Below, one piece after another: positions 21,726 through 33,089 of a stretch of 64,000 nt of DNA. Both the position numbers and the translations under genes were made by a program. Each line of letters opens with the position of its first letter. Position 1 is the stretch's first letter. The notes under the pieces are model-generated. The model did not search any database, was not told the origin of the DNA, and saw nothing but the letters and a program-made list of their open reading frames with translations. The stretch is from Serratia marcescens (GTDB lineage: Bacteria > Pseudomonadota > Gammaproteobacteria > Enterobacterales > Enterobacteriaceae): positions 62,001 through 126,000 of the forward strand of contig JADMXW010000018.1 of assembly GCA_015548865.1 (NCBI GenBank), in the 5' to 3' direction.

Positions 21726-23048
21726 TCAAGACGAAGGGGTGGCGCTATTCTCAGACAGAGAGGTGGGTACAATCAACCGATTCGGCAGGGTAAACATAAA
21801 ACGCGCTCCAGCACCCGGCTCACTGAGGATCTCCAGACGAGAATCATGGTGGCTGAGCGCATGTTTAACAATCGCCAGCCCCAACCCGCTGCCACCCGTT
21901 TGACGTGAACGCGCCTTATCAACGCGGTAAAACCGCTCCGTTAAACGCGGGATGTGCTCAGCAGCAATACCTAGGCCGTTATCGCTGACCTGGAACTGCG
22001 CGCCCTGAGCGGTTTTTTGCCAGCACACTTCAATACGCGTACCTTCCGGTGTGTGATTAACCGCGTTGTATACCAGGTTGGAGAAGGCGCTGTGTAACTG
22101 TTCTTCATTACCATAAACGCGCAAACCATCATTGATACGGAATACAATCTCATGGCGATCCTGGCTCAATGTCTGCGCCTCACGTTGCAGTATGCGCAGC
22201 ATGCGTGGCACATCCACTTTCTCAGACAGGTTAATCGGCGCCGCCGCTTCGATTTTTGACAACGTGAGCAACTGTTTCACCAGCCCATCCATGCGCCGCG
22301 TCTGTTCCTGCATGGTCCCAAGTGCTTTGTCTCGTAAAGCGCTATCCAGTGAGTCGTCTTGCATCATCTCTAGATAGCCCTGCAATACGGTAAGCGGCGT
22401 GCGTAATTCATGGCTGACGTTGGCAAAGAAATTACGCCGCGCTCCTTCCAACTGGTGCATCTGCGTAATATCGCGTACCACCATTAATAATTGCCCTTCC
22501 GAATAGGGCATGACGCGAAACTCAACATGGTGTGAATTGATCAATTGCAGGGTCAAAGCCCGGCTGAAATCTTGCTGACGCATGTATTGAGTGAACTCGG
22601 GATAGCGCAGCAAGTTGAGGATATTCTGGCCGTTATCTTCCGGCCAACGCAGGCTAAGCAAATGCTGAGACAAGCCGTTGCACCAGATAATGGTGCCCTC
22701 TTCTGTGGTGATCACCACACCGTCCGGCAACGACTCGGCACCACTACGAAACCGTTTTATCAGCAAGGCCAACTCACGTCGCCGACGCCGATTTCGCAGT
22801 TGCATCTGATACAGCCCGTAAAACAACGGCTCCCAACTCCAACGTCCGGGCGGCGGCGTCATGCTACGATCAACCCATAACCAGTAGGACAGCTTGAGCT
22901 GGTTATAATAATTCCAGCCAAGCACCCCCAGCACCGCCACCAGCATAAACCAGGGCAGATAGCCGAAAATCAGCCCAAGCAACAGGGCAGGCAAGCAAAA
23001 AAAAGCCAGCTCCGATGCCAGCTTTTTCCATGATAGACGTTCTAGCAC
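21726..23048 (-). CDS. phoR: Phosphate regulon sensor histidine kinase PhoR
   Basis: PhoR phosphorylates PhoB under phosphate limitation. The 440-residue protein has two N-terminal membrane segments (residues about 10-50), a basic linker ([19 protein letters not shown]), a PAS domain ([19 protein letters not shown]), the phosphorylation site in [16 protein letters not shown], and ATPase boxes N ([11 protein letters not shown]), G1 (VSDNGLGIA) and G2 ([14 protein letters not shown]). There is a 66-nt gap after phoB. The C-terminal tail is slightly longer than in E. coli. Confidence 0.98.
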   Translation of the reverse strand: MLERLSWKKLASELAFFCLPALLLGLIFGYLPWFMLVAVLGVLGWNYYNQLKLSYWLWVDRSMTPPPGRWSWEPLFYGLYQMQLRNRRRRRELALLIKRFRSGAESLPDGVVITTEEGTIIWCNGLSQHLLSLRWPEDNGQNILNLLRYPEFTQYMRQQDFSRALTLQLINSHHVEFRVMPYSEGQLLMVVRDITQMHQLEGARRNFFANVSHELRTPLTVLQGYLEMMQDDSLDSALRDKALGTMQEQTRRMDGLVKQLLTLSKIEAAAPINLSEKVDVPRMLRILQREAQTLSQDRHEIVFRINDGLRVYGNEEQLHSAFSNLVYNAVNHTPEGTRIEVCWQKTAQGAQFQVSDNGLGIAAEHIPRLTERFYRVDKARSRQTGGSGLGLAIVKHALSHHDSRLEILSEPGAGARFMFTLPNRLIVPTSLSENSATPSS

Positions 23049-23114
23049 GTTGAAAAATCTCCGCTCTGGCGATATTCAGCCACGATGTCGCGCACTATAT
23101 CACTCACGCGCACA

Positions 23115-23804
23115 TCAATAACGCGTAGAAAAACGATACCCAGTTCCTCGGACCGTTTGCACCATTTTATCATGTCCACTGGTTTCCAACGCCTTGCGCA
23201 GGCGGCGGATATGCACATCTACGGTGCGATCCTCAACATAAACGTTAGTTCCCCAAACGTTATTGAGCAACTGTTCGCGACTGTATACGCGTTCAGCGTG
23301 TGTCATAAAGAAATGCAGTAGCTTAAATTCGGTCGGCCCCATCTCCAGTGCATGCTGTTCAGTGGTGACACGATGAGAGGTAGGGTCCAGACTCAGCCCC
23401 CGCATTTCGATGACCTCTTCCACCGCCATGGGTGAAATACGGCGCATAACTGCTTTGATGCGTGCAACCAGCTCTTTGGGCGAGAAGGGTTTGGTGATGT
23501 AATCATCCGCACCGACCTCAAGCCCGCGCACCCGATCTTCTTCTTCTCCGCGTGCAGTCAGCATCATGACGGGTATATCCCGCGTCAGTGCCTCGCGCTT
23601 CATGTGCTTGATAAACTGCAACCCGGAGCCACCTGGCAGCATCCAGTCCAGCAGCACCAGATCAGGATAGGGCTCAGACAAACGCGTTACTGCGCTGTCA
23701 TAATCTTCAGCTTCAACGGACTGATAGCCGTTTTGCTCTAACACGAAGCACACCATTTCACGAATCGGCGCTTCATCTTCCACGACCAGTATGCGTCTTG
23801 CCAT
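23115..23804 (-). CDS. phoB: Phosphate regulon response regulator PhoB
   Basis: PhoB is an OmpR-family activator of phosphate-starvation genes. The 229 residues comprise a receiver domain (acidic pocket VVEDEAP, phospho-acceptor Asp in [13 protein letters not shown], conserved Lys in [13 protein letters not shown]) and a winged-helix DNA-binding domain ([37 protein letters not shown]). A Pho box lies about 180 nt upstream, so the operon should be autoactivated. Confidence 0.98.
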   Translation of the reverse strand: MARRILVVEDEAPIREMVCFVLEQNGYQSVEAEDYDSAVTRLSEPYPDLVLLDWMLPGGSGLQFIKHMKREALTRDIPVMMLTARGEEEDRVRGLEVGADDYITKPFSPKELVARIKAVMRRISPMAVEEVIEMRGLSLDPTSHRVTTEQHALEMGPTEFKLLHFFMTHAERVYSREQLLNNVWGTNVYVEDRTVDVHIRRLRKALETSGHDKMVQTVRGTGYRFSTRY

Positions 23805-23867
23805 TGTTCATCCTGCCGTTAATCAGCGTGTGCAACGCGTCAACCAATAACGAAATCTCACGATATC

Positions 23868-23903
<36 letters not shown>

Positions 23904-23984
23904 ACTTGAAGTATTTTGAGTATCGCCCGCGTTAGGTAAAACACATGAGCCTTAATGGCTAATTTCTGCGAGCGAGAGCAGTAT

Positions 23985-24013
23985 GCGTCAGTTTTATGAC
24001 AGATTTATGAAAA
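23985..24013 (-). promoter_or_regulatory. Pho box upstream of phoB
   Basis: Read leftward, CTGTCATAAAACTGACGC is a two-half-site Pho box (CTGTCAT-A4-CTGACGC). It is preceded by a further TTTCATAAAT half-site, giving three 11-bp-spaced PhoB half-sites. The layout is almost the same as at E. coli phoB. The 455-bp region 23805-24259 also has to hold the divergent sbcD promoter; no other gene is evident there. Confidence 0.85.
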
Positions 24014-24259
24014 CGCAACCCGAGAGTAACATCCTATTTAAGCGTTGTTTTCACTATTTCCGCTGTTATATCCCCAAACTTATTTGCGTTGCAAAAAGGC
24101 GACGACACAGTGAACCCCTGGGCTTACGGGAGTATGTGGCCTGGGTGAGCGAAGAAAGCCAATGCACTTGCAACATGGGGGTGAGAGGTATAGCGACAGT
24201 TGCCGTTATCACTGCTTATAATCGCCCTACATTAGATAGCACGCTTCACAGGAAACGCC

Positions 24260-25483
24260 ATGCGCATCATTCACACCGCAGACTGGCATCTGGGCCAATA
24301 TTTTTATACCAAAAGCCGCGCACCGGAACATCAAGCCTTTCTCGACTGGCTGATTGAGCAGATTACCCTGCATCAGGTCGATGCGCTGATCGTAGCGGGT
24401 GATATCTTTGATAACGGCTCGCCACCTAGCTATGCCCGTGAGATGCTAAACCGCTTTGTGGTCGCACTGCGCACCACCGGGTGCCAGTTGGTGCTGTTGG
24501 CCGGTAACCATGACGCGGTCGCTACGTTGAATGAATCTCGGGATCTATTGGCTTGCCTTAATACGCGCCTTATCGCCAACGCGGGCGACGACCCAAACCA
24601 GCAGGTATTTTCGCTAAATACCCGTCAGGGCATACCTGGCGCTATTTTGTGTGCTATTCCTTTTCTGCGCCCGCGAGACATCCTGCGCAGCCAGGCAGGC
24701 CAATCCGGCTCGGAAAAACAGCTCGCGTTGCAAGACGCCATCAGCGGACACTATGCGCAATGCTACCAACACGCCTGCTCATTGCGAGAAACGCTTGGGC
24801 TACCCCTGCCGATTATTGCCACCGGACACCTGACCACCGTGGGCGTTACCGCTTCGGAAGCAGTCCGCGATATCTACATCGGTTCGCTGGATGCCTACCC
24901 GGTGCAGGCATTCCCACCCGTAGATTATATCGCGCTCGGACACATCCACCGTCCTCAGCGTGTGGGGCACAGTGAACACATTCGCTACAGCGGTTCTCCC
25001 ATTGCCCTGAGTTTTGATGAGTTGGGCAGTGAAAAATCTGTCGCACTGATCGAATTTCAGCAAGGCACGCTTACACAGATAACACTGCTGCCTATTCCCG
25101 TGACACAACCAATGCGTCTTATCAAAGGGAGCCTGACAGAGATAGAGCAGCAACTGCAAGCCCTCCCAGTACCCGAAAAAGAGCAACGCATCTGGCTGGA
25201 TATTGAAATCTCTACCGACACGTATCTTAGCGATATGCAGCAGCGTATCCAGCAGTTAGCACAAGCGTTACCCGTCGACGTGTTGCTGATGCGGCGCAAT
25301 CGCGAACAACGTTTACAGGCCATTACACGCGAGAAAAAAGAAACGCTGGATGAGCTATCACCACGCGACGTATTCGAACGTAGGCTAGCGTTGACTGACA
25401 TCGAATCCGAACAACAGGAACGATTACGCCCATTGTTCGATGGCATAGTGCTTGATGTAAAAGAAGGAGAGCCGCAAGCATGA
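24260..25483 (+). CDS. sbcD: Exonuclease subunit SbcD (Mre11 homologue)
   Basis: SbcD is the Mn2+-dependent nuclease of the SbcCD complex, which cleaves DNA hairpins and protein-blocked ends. The 407-residue protein shows the metallophosphoesterase motifs in order: DWHLGQ (8-13), [21 protein letters not shown] and GHIHRPQ. The C-terminal part contacts SbcC. The stop overlaps the sbcC start (ATGA). It is divergent from phoB, as in E. coli. Confidence 0.97.
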   Translation: MRIIHTADWHLGQYFYTKSRAPEHQAFLDWLIEQITLHQVDALIVAGDIFDNGSPPSYAREMLNRFVVALRTTGCQLVLLAGNHDAVATLNESRDLLACLNTRLIANAGDDPNQQVFSLNTRQGIPGAILCAIPFLRPRDILRSQAGQSGSEKQLALQDAISGHYAQCYQHACSLRETLGLPLPIIATGHLTTVGVTASEAVRDIYIGSLDAYPVQAFPPVDYIALGHIHRPQRVGHSEHIRYSGSPIALSFDELGSEKSVALIEFQQGTLTQITLLPIPVTQPMRLIKGSLTEIEQQLQALPVPEKEQRIWLDIEISTDTYLSDMQQRIQQLAQALPVDVLLMRRNREQRLQAITREKKETLDELSPRDVFERRLALTDIESEQQERLRPLFDGIVLDVKEGEPQA

Positions 25484-28400
25484 AAATCCTTAGCTTACGG
25501 TTAAAAAACCTCAACTCGCTCAAAGGCGAATGGAGAATTGACTTCACTCAGGAGCCCTTCGCCAGTAATGGCCTGTTTGCCATCACCGGCCCGACCGGTG
25601 CAGGAAAAACTACGCTGCTGGATGCTATTTGTCTGGCGCTTTATCACAAAACGCCACGACTGGATACGCTCTCAGCCACACAGAATGAGCTGATGACGCG
25701 TAATACGGCTGACTGTCTGGCTGAAGTGGAGTTCGAGGTTAAGGGCGTAGGCTATCGCGCTTTCTGGAGTCAACGCCGGGCCAAAAATAGCGCAGACGGC
25801 AACCTGCAAACGCCAAAGGCCGAACTGGCACTGATCGAAGACGGTAAAATACTGACGCAGCAACTGCGGGAAAAACTTGAACTGACTACCAGCATCACCG
25901 GGTTGGACTTTGAACGCTTTACTCGCTCAATGATGCTTTCGCAGGGGCAATTTGCTGCCTTTCTCAATGCAGAGCCTAACAAGCGCGCCGAACTGTTGGA
26001 AGAACTGACAGGTACAGTTATCTATGGAGAAATATCCAGCCGGGTCTATGAGCGTCATAAAGAAGTCAAGCTGGCATTGGATACGCTAAAAGCACGCGCA
26101 TCGGCCATCGCATTATTGGATGACGACGAACGACAAGCAGTGCAAACGGCATTGTCGCAACTACGGCAGGAAGAACAACAGTTACGAGAGCAACGTGAGC
26201 AAGCGCTGACACACCAGCAATGGCTGACTCGGGAACGGCATCTGCAGCAAGATATACTACAAAAGCAGCAACAGGCAGAGGCAGCCGAGCAAGCACTACG
26301 TGACGCAGAGCCCGATCGATTACGGCTGGAACGCGATGAGCCCGCGGAGAAACTGCGCCCATTACAACAAGAGCGTGAGCGTTCAAAGTTGGCTCGGGTT
26401 ATGGCACAAACACGGGAAACCGAGTTGGCGCAGCAGCATTCTTCCTGCAAGGCAACACATGAACACCAACAGCAGTTGTTGCTGGAAGCACAGCTTGCAC
26501 AAAAAGAGCACAGTGCAGCACGCCAACAGGAAGAGGTGTTGATCGACCAACGGGTAGCACCACTTGACCAGCAGATTGCAACACTCAGTGAGCGCTGCTC
26601 ACAACAACGTCTGGCGTTAAGCCAAACTCAAGCACAGAGAAATAAAGAACAGCAGCAACTGGCCGAACTGTTTCGCCAGCGCGACGTTGCTCAAACACAG
26701 CGAGAAGCCATCCTCAACTACCAGCAGCAGCATCCTCACCACCGTCACTGGGGAGAGCAATTGGGTAGTTGGCGTGCAGCATTCCAGGATCAGCAGCGCC
26801 TGTCCGATGAATTGGCTGTCCTGGTTTCGCAACAACAGAGACTGACGAACGAAGAACAAGAGACGGCACGCAAACAGCGGGAACTGAGTGAGCAACTTAC
26901 CGCACAACAACAGCGTTACGACACCTTACAGCGTCAATGCGAGCAGCAGCAACAGGTGTGGCAGCAAGCAGAAACGGCGAATCCAATTGCACACTTACGT
27001 GAGCGCTACACTGCACACCTACATGCTCGTCAAGACAGAAGACGACTTGGTGAATTAACCCATTCTCTCAGTGAGCAACGCCAACAGCAGCAAAAAAACG
27101 AAAAAAAATGGCACACGCTGAATCAACGCTACCAAGCCGACGCGCAGAGCAATAAAGCGCACCTTGCTGACTGTCAGCGTTTGGAACAACAATTAAACGA
27201 TGTCGAACAACGCGTCGAACTGGAAAAACGGATCGTTAGTCTTGAGGCCGAACGTGCACAGTTGCAACCGGGAGAAGCTTGCCCCTTGTGTGGTTCCACG
27301 CACCATCCTGCCATTGCGCAATATCAGGCTTTGATTACTTCCGATGCCCAAACCCGTATGGCAGAACTGCGCACGCTGAGTCAACAGGCCCGTAGCGCGC
27401 TGGCACAACGGGAGGGTGTACTCGCCGCGCTTGCCAAACAGCGTGACGAGCTTCAGGCTGAACGTGCAGAGCAGGAAAATCTGTATCAAACGCAATATAC
27501 TGCATGGCGACAAGTGAGTGAGCGTTTACACGTCACCTTCATGCCAGAGCAAGAACAAGAGATTGCTGAGTGGCTGACAGCCTGCGATCGCGAAGCAGAT
27601 ACCCTGTTCAGCCAAATAGAAGCGCAAGAACAGCTGCAACGGCGCTGGCAGGAAAGTAAGGATTTACTGGCAGCAGCACAGTATCAGCGCCAAGAAACGG
27701 AACAACAACTCGCACTGCTACAACAACGCATTACTGCACAGCGGGAGGGGCTTGCAGAGACCGAACGGAAACAACAGCAGATCATTGTGCAACTGACTCA
27801 ACAACAAGAAACACTGGCTGCTACGCTCGCCCCCTACGATCTGAAACAGCCTCCCTTTGACGAACACCAACGCTGGCTGGCTGCACGCACCGCCGAGGCT
27901 GAACGTTGGAAAAATGCCGAACAGCAGTTACAACAACACGACCATACGCTGACCTCACTCCACGCTACGGTACAAGGGATTGAAAAAAATTTGCAATTGC
28001 TTGAGACCAACGCCGCTCAGCAGCAAAACTTGTGGGAAGATGGGGAAAAACAGCTGGCGGTTCTGCGCCAACAACGCCATGAATTATTTGGCGATCGCGA
28101 CATACAGCAAGTACGGCAGGCATGGCGGCAACAAGGTGAACAACACCAGCACAATGTCGAAAAGCTCACCGCATCAGCGCAAGATACTGTGGCACAGCTC
28201 GCCAGGCTGGCTGGCGAATTAGCGGCACAACGCACACAACGTGAACAGTGTGTAGATAATGAGCAATGCGCAGAGGCGCAGTTCGCCGCTGCACTAGCCA
28301 GTAGCCCGTTCATTGACGAAGCCGCATTTCAGCAAGCACTATTGGATGACGACACGCGTCAGATGCTTCGAGCAAAAATCGACGCCGTTCGCCAGGCTGT

Positions 28401-29163
28401 AACAGAGACAAAAGCATTGCTACAGCAGGCCACGGCCGTGTTAAACGCGCATCTAACACAGCGCCCTGCAGCCGACACTGAGGGGGATGATGCCCAAACA
28501 CCAGAGCAACGGTTGGAACTGCTTGATACCGCATTGAAAACCAATCTGTATCAACAGGGAGAGCAGCAACAGCGGTTACGGGACGACAGTGCCCAGCGAG
28601 ATAAGCAACAAGCGCTGCTACACGATATTGAGCAGCAAAACCAGCAGTATGCAGACTGGAGTTGCCTCAATGATCTTATTGGTTCACAAAGCGGCGATAA
28701 GTTCCGTAAGTTCGCACAGGGGTTAACGCTCGATCATCTGGTTTATCTGGCTAATCTGCGCCTGGCCCGCCTGCATGGTCGTTATCAACTGCAGCGTAAA
28801 ACTGAAGATGAACTCGGCCTGCATGTGCTTGACACCTGGCAGGCGGACGCGGTGCGCGACACCCGAACCCTATCTGGTGGCGAAAGCTTTTTGGTCAGTC
28901 TGGCGTTAGCGTTGGCACTCTCCGATCTGGTGAGTAACAAAACCCGAATCGACTCACTGTTTCTTGATGAAGGGTTCGGCACGCTGGACGCAGATACCCT
29001 GGACAGTGCGTTGGACGCGCTGGATAACCTTAATGCAACGGGAAAAACCATTGGCGTCATCAGCCACGTGGAGGCGATAAAAGCGCGTATCTCGACGCAA
29101 ATCAAGGTTAAAAAAGTTAATGGGCTGGGTGTTAGCCAGCTTGATGAGCGCTACGCACTGTAG
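25480..29163 (+). CDS. sbcC: Exonuclease subunit SbcC (Rad50 homologue)
   Basis: SbcC is the SMC-like ATPase of the SbcCD nuclease. The 1227-residue protein has Walker A ([13 protein letters not shown]) near the N-terminus, two very long Gln/Glu-rich coiled coils, the zinc hook CPLC at residues 601-604 in the middle, the signature [17 protein letters not shown] and Walker [17 protein letters not shown] at the C-terminus. The length is larger than E. coli SbcC (about 1050), mostly from extra coiled-coil sequence rich in glutamine. A 10-bp palindrome covers the stop codon. Confidence 0.97.
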   Translation: MKILSLRLKNLNSLKGEWRIDFTQEPFASNGLFAITGPTGAGKTTLLDAICLALYHKTPRLDTLSATQNELMTRNTADCLAEVEFEVKGVGYRAFWSQRRAKNSADGNLQTPKAELALIEDGKILTQQLREKLELTTSITGLDFERFTRSMMLSQGQFAAFLNAEPNKRAELLEELTGTVIYGEISSRVYERHKEVKLALDTLKARASAIALLDDDERQAVQTALSQLRQEEQQLREQREQALTHQQWLTRERHLQQDILQKQQQAEAAEQALRDAEPDRLRLERDEPAEKLRPLQQERERSKLARVMAQTRETELAQQHSSCKATHEHQQQLLLEAQLAQKEHSAARQQEEVLIDQRVAPLDQQIATLSERCSQQRLALSQTQAQRNKEQQQLAELFRQRDVAQTQREAILNYQQQHPHHRHWGEQLGSWRAAFQDQQRLSDELAVLVSQQQRLTNEEQETARKQRELSEQLTAQQQRYDTLQRQCEQQQQVWQQAETANPIAHLRERYTAHLHARQDRRRLGELTHSLSEQRQQQQKNEKKWHTLNQRYQADAQSNKAHLADCQRLEQQLNDVEQRVELEKRIVSLEAERAQLQPGEACPLCGSTHHPAIAQYQALITSDAQTRMAELRTLSQQARSALAQREGVLAALAKQRDELQAERAEQENLYQTQYTAWRQVSERLHVTFMPEQEQEIAEWLTACDREADTLFSQIEAQEQLQRRWQESKDLLAAAQYQRQETEQQLALLQQRITAQREGLAETERKQQQIIVQLTQQQETLAATLAPYDLKQPPFDEHQRWLAARTAEAERWKNAEQQLQQHDHTLTSLHATVQGIEKNLQLLETNAAQQQNLWEDGEKQLAVLRQQRHELFGDRDIQQVRQAWRQQGEQHQHNVEKLTASAQDTVAQLARLAGELAAQRTQREQCVDNEQCAEAQFAAALASSPFIDEAAFQQALLDDDTRQMLRAKIDAVRQAVTETKALLQQATAVLNAHLTQRPAADTEGDDAQTPEQRLELLDTALKTNLYQQGEQQQRLRDDSAQRDKQQALLHDIEQQNQQYADWSCLNDLIGSQSGDKFRKFAQGLTLDHLVYLANLRLARLHGRYQLQRKTEDELGLHVLDTWQADAVRDTRTLSGGESFLVSLALALALSDLVSNKTRIDSLFLDEGFGTLDADTLDSALDALDNLNATGKTIGVISHVEAIKARISTQIKVKKVNGLGVSQLDERYAL

Positions 29164-29169
29164 CGCTCA
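29145..29169. repeat. Perfect 10-bp inverted repeat spanning the sbcC stop codon
   Basis: TGAGCGCTAC-GCACT-GTAGCGCTCA forms a 10-bp stem with a 5-nt loop. It sits between the convergent sbcC and mak genes, with the sbcC stop inside the right arm. No T-tract follows, so it is more likely an RNA-stabilising hairpin or Rho-dependent end. Confidence 0.65.
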
Positions 29170-29193
29170 GCATGCAGTGTGTAAGTCGACAAA

Positions 29194-30102
29194 TTACTCT
29201 GCTGGCCACAGCCAGGCCGCACCGCGAACGCCGCTTGAGTCACCGTGTGTCGCCTGGCGAATAGGTGTAGTGCACTCCAGGCCAAATATCCATGGGGTAA
29301 TCAACGCGGGCAACGTCTGGTATAAACGCGGGACATTGCTCATCCCGCCTCCCAGCACGACCACATCTGGATCTAATAAGTTAATCACGTGCGCAATGGA
29401 TTTCGCCAGTCGCTTCTCATAGCGTTGCAGCGTTTGTTCCGCGGCACTGTCACCTTGACGCGCCAGTGAGACGATCGTTTCGCCGTTGCAGGCGTGGCCG
29501 GTGATATGGCGATAGTCGGCAGTGAAACCCGTGCCGGAAATAAAGGTTTCAATACACCCAGTTTGACCACAGTAGCAAGGCATCGCTTGCGAATGCCGAC
29601 GTTCTTCCTCATCCATCCAGGGTAAAGGGTTATGTCCCCATTCACCGGCAATACCATTGCGCCCAGCATGCGCACGCCCATTAAGCGCGATACCCGCACC
29701 ACACCCCGTGCCAATAATAATCGCAAACACTACGCTATGCCCAGCACCTGCGCCATCCACAGCTTCTGACACAGCCAGGCAATTGGCATCATTGGCCAGG
29801 CGCACCGGACGTTCCAACAGCGCAGAAAGATCCCTATCCAGCGGCCTGTCGTTCAACCATACCGAATTGGCATTTTTTACGTTGTGTGACAACGGCGACA
29901 GGGTGCCCGGAATACCCACGCCGACGCTCCCCGTCATGCCAGTTGCTTTTTCAGCTTCATTGACTAGCGTGACAATGGTTTTCAACGTCCCTTGATAGTC
30001 ATCACGGGGAGTTGGTATGCGATGGCGGAACAATGTTTCTCCATTATCCCCCAGTGCGATGACTTCCGTTTTGGTTCCACCCAAATCAATTCCAATACGC
30101 AC
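29194..30102 (-). CDS. mak: Fructokinase Mak (ROK family)
   Basis: Mak phosphorylates fructose (and mannose) with ATP. The 302-residue protein begins with the phosphate-binding motif [18 protein letters not shown] and has the ROK consensus and zinc site ([30 protein letters not shown]) and VVLGGGMSN. It aligns over its full length with E. coli Mak and keeps the neighbourhood sbcC-mak-rdgC, without the araJ gene found there in E. coli. Confidence 0.95.
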   Translation of the reverse strand: MRIGIDLGGTKTEVIALGDNGETLFRHRIPTPRDDYQGTLKTIVTLVNEAEKATGMTGSVGVGIPGTLSPLSHNVKNANSVWLNDRPLDRDLSALLERPVRLANDANCLAVSEAVDGAGAGHSVVFAIIIGTGCGAGIALNGRAHAGRNGIAGEWGHNPLPWMDEEERRHSQAMPCYCGQTGCIETFISGTGFTADYRHITGHACNGETIVSLARQGDSAAEQTLQRYEKRLAKSIAHVINLLDPDVVVLGGGMSNVPRLYQTLPALITPWIFGLECTTPIRQATHGDSSGVRGAAWLWPAE

Positions 30103-30291
30103 ACCGCCTCCTCAAAAAATCCCCATCGGGAATGAGCAAATATCACAATTATCACACGCCTGGCACAAGACGACCCTACTCAAGTGTATACCGAATCCAC
30201 CATTACGCGCTGCACTCGCGCGCCAAATCCGCTATCATGCGTCCCACCCATTTCATCCGCGTGCCGCGCACGCACCGCCAGAGATAACACC

Positions 30292-31203
30292 ATGTTGTGG
30301 TTTAAAAATGTTATTATTTATCGCTTGAACCGCGATATAGCACTTTCCACCGACGCGCTGGAAAAACAGTTAAGTGAGTTCTCCTTTACGCCATGCGGCA
30401 GCCAGGATCTTTCTCGAACGGGTTGGGTATCCCCCATGGGTTCTCACAGCGATGCACTGACCCACAGTGTCAATGGTCAGCTACTTCTTTGCGCGCGCAA
30501 AGAAGAAAAGATGTTGCCATCTCCAGTCATTAAGCAAGCTCTTCAGGCAAAAATTGACAAGCTGGAAGCCGAGCAACATCGCAAGTTGAAAAAAACCGAA
30601 AAAGACACGCTGAAAGATGAAGTACTTCATACGCTACTCCCACGCGCATTCAGCCGTTTCAGTCAAGTATGGCTATGGATTGATACCGTCAATCAATTGA
30701 TTATGGTCGATGCCGCCAGTGCCAAAAAGGCCGAAGATACTCTGGCGTTGTTACGTAAAACACTGGGGTCGCTACCCGTAGTACCACTGGCGCTGGAAAA
30801 TCCGATTGAGCTGACACTGACTGAATGGGTACGCTCTGGCGATGTCCCCGCTGGCTTCACCCTGCAAGATGAGGCCGAATTGAAAGCCATTCTGGAAGAT
30901 GGCGGCGTGATCCGCTGTAAGAAACAAGACCTGGTGAGCGATGAAATCGCCGTGCACATTGAAAAAGGTAAAGTCGTAACCAAACTTGCTCTGGATTGGC
31001 AAGAACGGATCCAATTGGTGCTGGCAGAAGATGGCACGCTGAAACGACTGAAGTTCGCCGATACGCTGCGTGAGCAGAACGATGATATCGACAGGGAAGA
31101 TGTGGCTCAGCGCTTTGATGCCGATTTTATTCTGATGACCAGCGAACTTTCCGCATTGACAACCCATTTGGTAGAAGCGCTGGGTGGCGAAGCGCAGCGG
31201 TAA
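30292..31203 (+). CDS. rdgC: Recombination-associated protein RdgC
   Basis: RdgC is a ring-shaped DNA-binding protein that limits RecA filament activity. The 303-residue product starts [16 protein letters not shown], the family N-terminus; an in-frame ATG at 30184 would add 36 unconserved residues. [25 protein letters not shown] and GNLL-like regions of the ring-forming domain are recognisable. The length equals that of E. coli. It is divergent from mak. Confidence 0.97.
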   Translation: MLWFKNVIIYRLNRDIALSTDALEKQLSEFSFTPCGSQDLSRTGWVSPMGSHSDALTHSVNGQLLLCARKEEKMLPSPVIKQALQAKIDKLEAEQHRKLKKTEKDTLKDEVLHTLLPRAFSRFSQVWLWIDTVNQLIMVDAASAKKAEDTLALLRKTLGSLPVVPLALENPIELTLTEWVRSGDVPAGFTLQDEAELKAILEDGGVIRCKKQDLVSDEIAVHIEKGKVVTKLALDWQERIQLVLAEDGTLKRLKFADTLREQNDDIDREDVAQRFDADFILMTSELSALTTHLVEALGGEAQR

Positions 31204-31237
31204 ACCTCAATCAGGCAAACGGAAAATGGATTGCGCA

Positions 31238-31711
31238 ATGAGACATGAAATCCCGGTACGCTGTTTTTCTATTGCGCTTTATATACTGCGCCCAGCGCAG
31301 AGGGGTTATCAGGTGCTGCTGCTGCGCCGTAACGGTCATACCCAACCAGGCCAATGGTGCCAGATAGCCGGGGGGATTGAGGCTGGAGAAACCGCCTGGC
31401 AAACGGCGCAGCGTGAAGCCGAAGAAGAGACGGGATTACAGTTAACAGACCTCTATTCAGCAGATCGTTGCGAGCAGTTTTACGAGGCGGATAACAACGG
31501 TATTACGCTGGTGCCCGTATTTGTTACTTATGTCGCCGCTGATGTGGAGATTGTGCTCAACGCTGAACACAGCGAGTTTCAATGGGTAACATTTGAAGAA
31601 GCGGAGCAAATGTTACCCTTCCCCGGTCAGCGTGAAATGCTAAATCACATTCAACGCTACTTTGCTGAACAACAGCCACACTCCATGTTACGTATGCCGT
31701 TGGACGCTTAG
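31238..31711 (+). CDS. Nudix hydrolase
   Basis: A Nudix-fold pyrophosphohydrolase of about 157 residues. The Nudix box GX5EX7REUXEEXGU is complete in GGIEAGETAWQTAQREAEEE followed by TGL, so the metal-binding glutamates are present. The sequence before it (VLLLRRNGHTQPGQWCQIAGG) resembles NudB-like dNTP or dihydroneopterin triphosphatases, but the substrate cannot be named from sequence alone. The start is uncertain: ATGs at 31184 (inside rdgC), 31226 and 31238 are in frame. I prefer 31238 because the domain begins a few residues later. Confidence 0.85.
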   Translation: MRHEIPVRCFSIALYILRPAQRGYQVLLLRRNGHTQPGQWCQIAGGIEAGETAWQTAQREAEEETGLQLTDLYSADRCEQFYEADNNGITLVPVFVTYVAADVEIVLNAEHSEFQWVTFEEAEQMLPFPGQREMLNHIQRYFAEQQPHSMLRMPLDA

Positions 31712-32075
31712 GGCCGATTCCGACAGGTATAATTGACTCAGGCAATATAGCCCTGCATAGCGCTCAGAAAGTGGAGCATACACAGAGTACGTAAGGATGT
31801 TGAGCATCGCTTAATAGCAAAATAGCCAAAAAAATAGCGCTAATGGAACAGGTTCTTGGACGACACAATACACTTTTCATCACTCAGGTAACGGGTAGCG
31901 GTGCAGATCCTGTCTGCACCGCCTGCTAAACAAACACGCAATGGCCCATTCTCAAACCCAGCACAGGTTTGCTTTCCCCTATGAGGCATGCTACAAATAC
32001 ACCAGCGTAATATTCTTTTAATTCCGAGGAATGTGGACAAATCGCATCATTTGCGGCGGGTAATAGAGTATCATC
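31712..32075. other. Intergenic region with a strong hairpin upstream of the mdtJI leader
   Basis: No gene is recognised in these 364 bases. At 31898-31922 GCGGTGCAGA-TCCTG-TCTGCACCGC forms a perfect 10-bp stem with a 5-nt loop and no T-tract. The promoter of the mdtJI transcript should lie in the last 150 bases of the region. Confidence 0.5.
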
Positions 32076-32174
32076 ATGAAGAAAATACATAACAAAACCA
32101 TCATTACTTCTATCTACATGTTATTCCTTTCAGCAATCCTTGCGAGTGAGCACCATTGGTGTAGCGAACTTTAG
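32076..32174 (+). CDS. mdtU: Small leader ORF upstream of mdtJI (MdtU-like)
   Basis: A 32-codon ORF begins [12 protein letters not shown], continues with a hydrophobic stretch ([11 protein letters not shown]) and ends HHWCSEL. It stops 181 nt before mdtJ. In E. coli a short upstream ORF named mdtU in the mdtJI leader is needed for spermidine induction of the exporter. The position and size here agree, but I cannot compare the peptide sequence with certainty. A basic start plus a hydrophobic core may simply make it secreted or membrane-bound; a nascent-chain sensor is the more interesting reading. Confidence 0.5.
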   Translation: MKKIHNKTIITSIYMLFLSAILASEHHWCSEL

Positions 32175-32355
32175 GTCTCTCCCTGAATTTGGCGATAGCA
32201 GCACATTGTTATGCCTTTGTCTGCTCATGCCTTACTCCCCTTTATTTATCGCATATGGGAACAGATATCCCCGGCATCGTTGTACCTTGTTTTCATCGAC
32301 AGCATTGTCTGGTTTCACCCACATGCTACGAATCACCCTATCAGGGAGAAGAGTA

Positions 32356-32724
32356 ATGATTTACTGGATCTTTTTAGTCTGCGCGATTGCAGCAGAAATT
32401 ATCGGCACCTTAAGCATGAAATACGCCAGCATCAACGGTAGTCCGCTAGGCCATCTGGTGATGTATGGAATGATTGCGCTTTCTTACCTTTTGTTATCAA
32501 TTGCCATAAAGCGCGTTGCTCTGGGCGTGGCTTATGCCCTTTGGGAAGGTATTGGCATTCTCCTCATTACGCTGTTTAGCGTCATGCTGTTTGATGAATC
32601 TCTCTCGGTGTTAAAGGCCATCGGGCTTGCAATATTGTTGGTGGGTATCCTGCTGGTGAAGTCGGGCGTACACAAAGCCCCTGCGACCCACTCAACGCGA
32701 GGTAACCATCATGCTACCATTTGA
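32356..32724 (+). CDS. mdtJ: Spermidine exporter subunit MdtJ (SMR family)
   Basis: MdtJ and MdtI form a paired small-multidrug-resistance exporter for spermidine. The 122-residue protein has four membrane segments, the essential membrane glutamate in [15 protein letters not shown], and [21 protein letters not shown] with VMLFDESLS, close to E. coli MdtJ. The ATG at 32356 follows an AGGGAGAAG ribosome site; the longer in-frame reading from 32140 is leader sequence. It overlaps mdtI by 14 nt. Confidence 0.95.
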   Translation: MIYWIFLVCAIAAEIIGTLSMKYASINGSPLGHLVMYGMIALSYLLLSIAIKRVALGVAYALWEGIGILLITLFSVMLFDESLSVLKAIGLAILLVGILLVKSGVHKAPATHSTRGNHHATI

Positions 32725-33040
32725 GTGGCAGCACGCTGCGTTCCTGGCATTGGCGATTGTGTTAGAGATTGCAGCCAACATTTTCCTTAAACTGTCTGAT
32801 GGCTTTCGCAATGTTTGGCTTGGTGTTTTATCGCTAATAAGCGTATTGGCCGCATTTAGCGCATTGGCGCAAGCCGTAAAGGGCATCGAGCTCACCGTCG
32901 CTTACGCGCTGTGGGGCGGGTTTGGGATAGCTGCCACAGTGGCCGCAGGGTGGATATTGTTCGGTCAGCGTCTAAACAAAAGCGGCTGGGTAGGATTGGG
33001 ACTGCTATTGCTGGGAATGGTGCTGATTAAATTGGCGTAA
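32711..33040 (+). CDS. mdtI: Spermidine exporter subunit MdtI (SMR family)
   Basis: Partner of MdtJ in polyamine export. The 109 residues equal the E. coli length, with four membrane segments and the conserved [15 protein letters not shown] (membrane glutamate) and [20 protein letters not shown]. The overlap with mdtJ indicates translational coupling, giving matched amounts of the two subunits. A strong terminator follows. Confidence 0.96.
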   Translation: MLPFEWQHAAFLALAIVLEIAANIFLKLSDGFRNVWLGVLSLISVLAAFSALAQAVKGIELTVAYALWGGFGIAATVAAGWILFGQRLNKSGWVGLGLLLLGMVLIKLA

Positions 33041-33044
33041 TGAA

Positions 33045-33073
33045 ATGAGCGCCTGACGGCGCTCATCGTTTTT
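33045..33073 (+). terminator. Rho-independent terminator after mdtI
   Basis: ATGAGCGCC-TGAC-GGCGCTCAT is followed by CGTTTTT. It ends the mdtJI transcript before the convergent chemoreceptor gene. Confidence 0.88.
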
Positions 33074-33089
33074 ACATCGCAGCCGTTCG

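Noticed and set aside
31840-32040. 66-codon minus-strand frame before the mdtJI leader
   Set aside because: No ribosome site or similarity; it crosses the strong hairpin at 31898.
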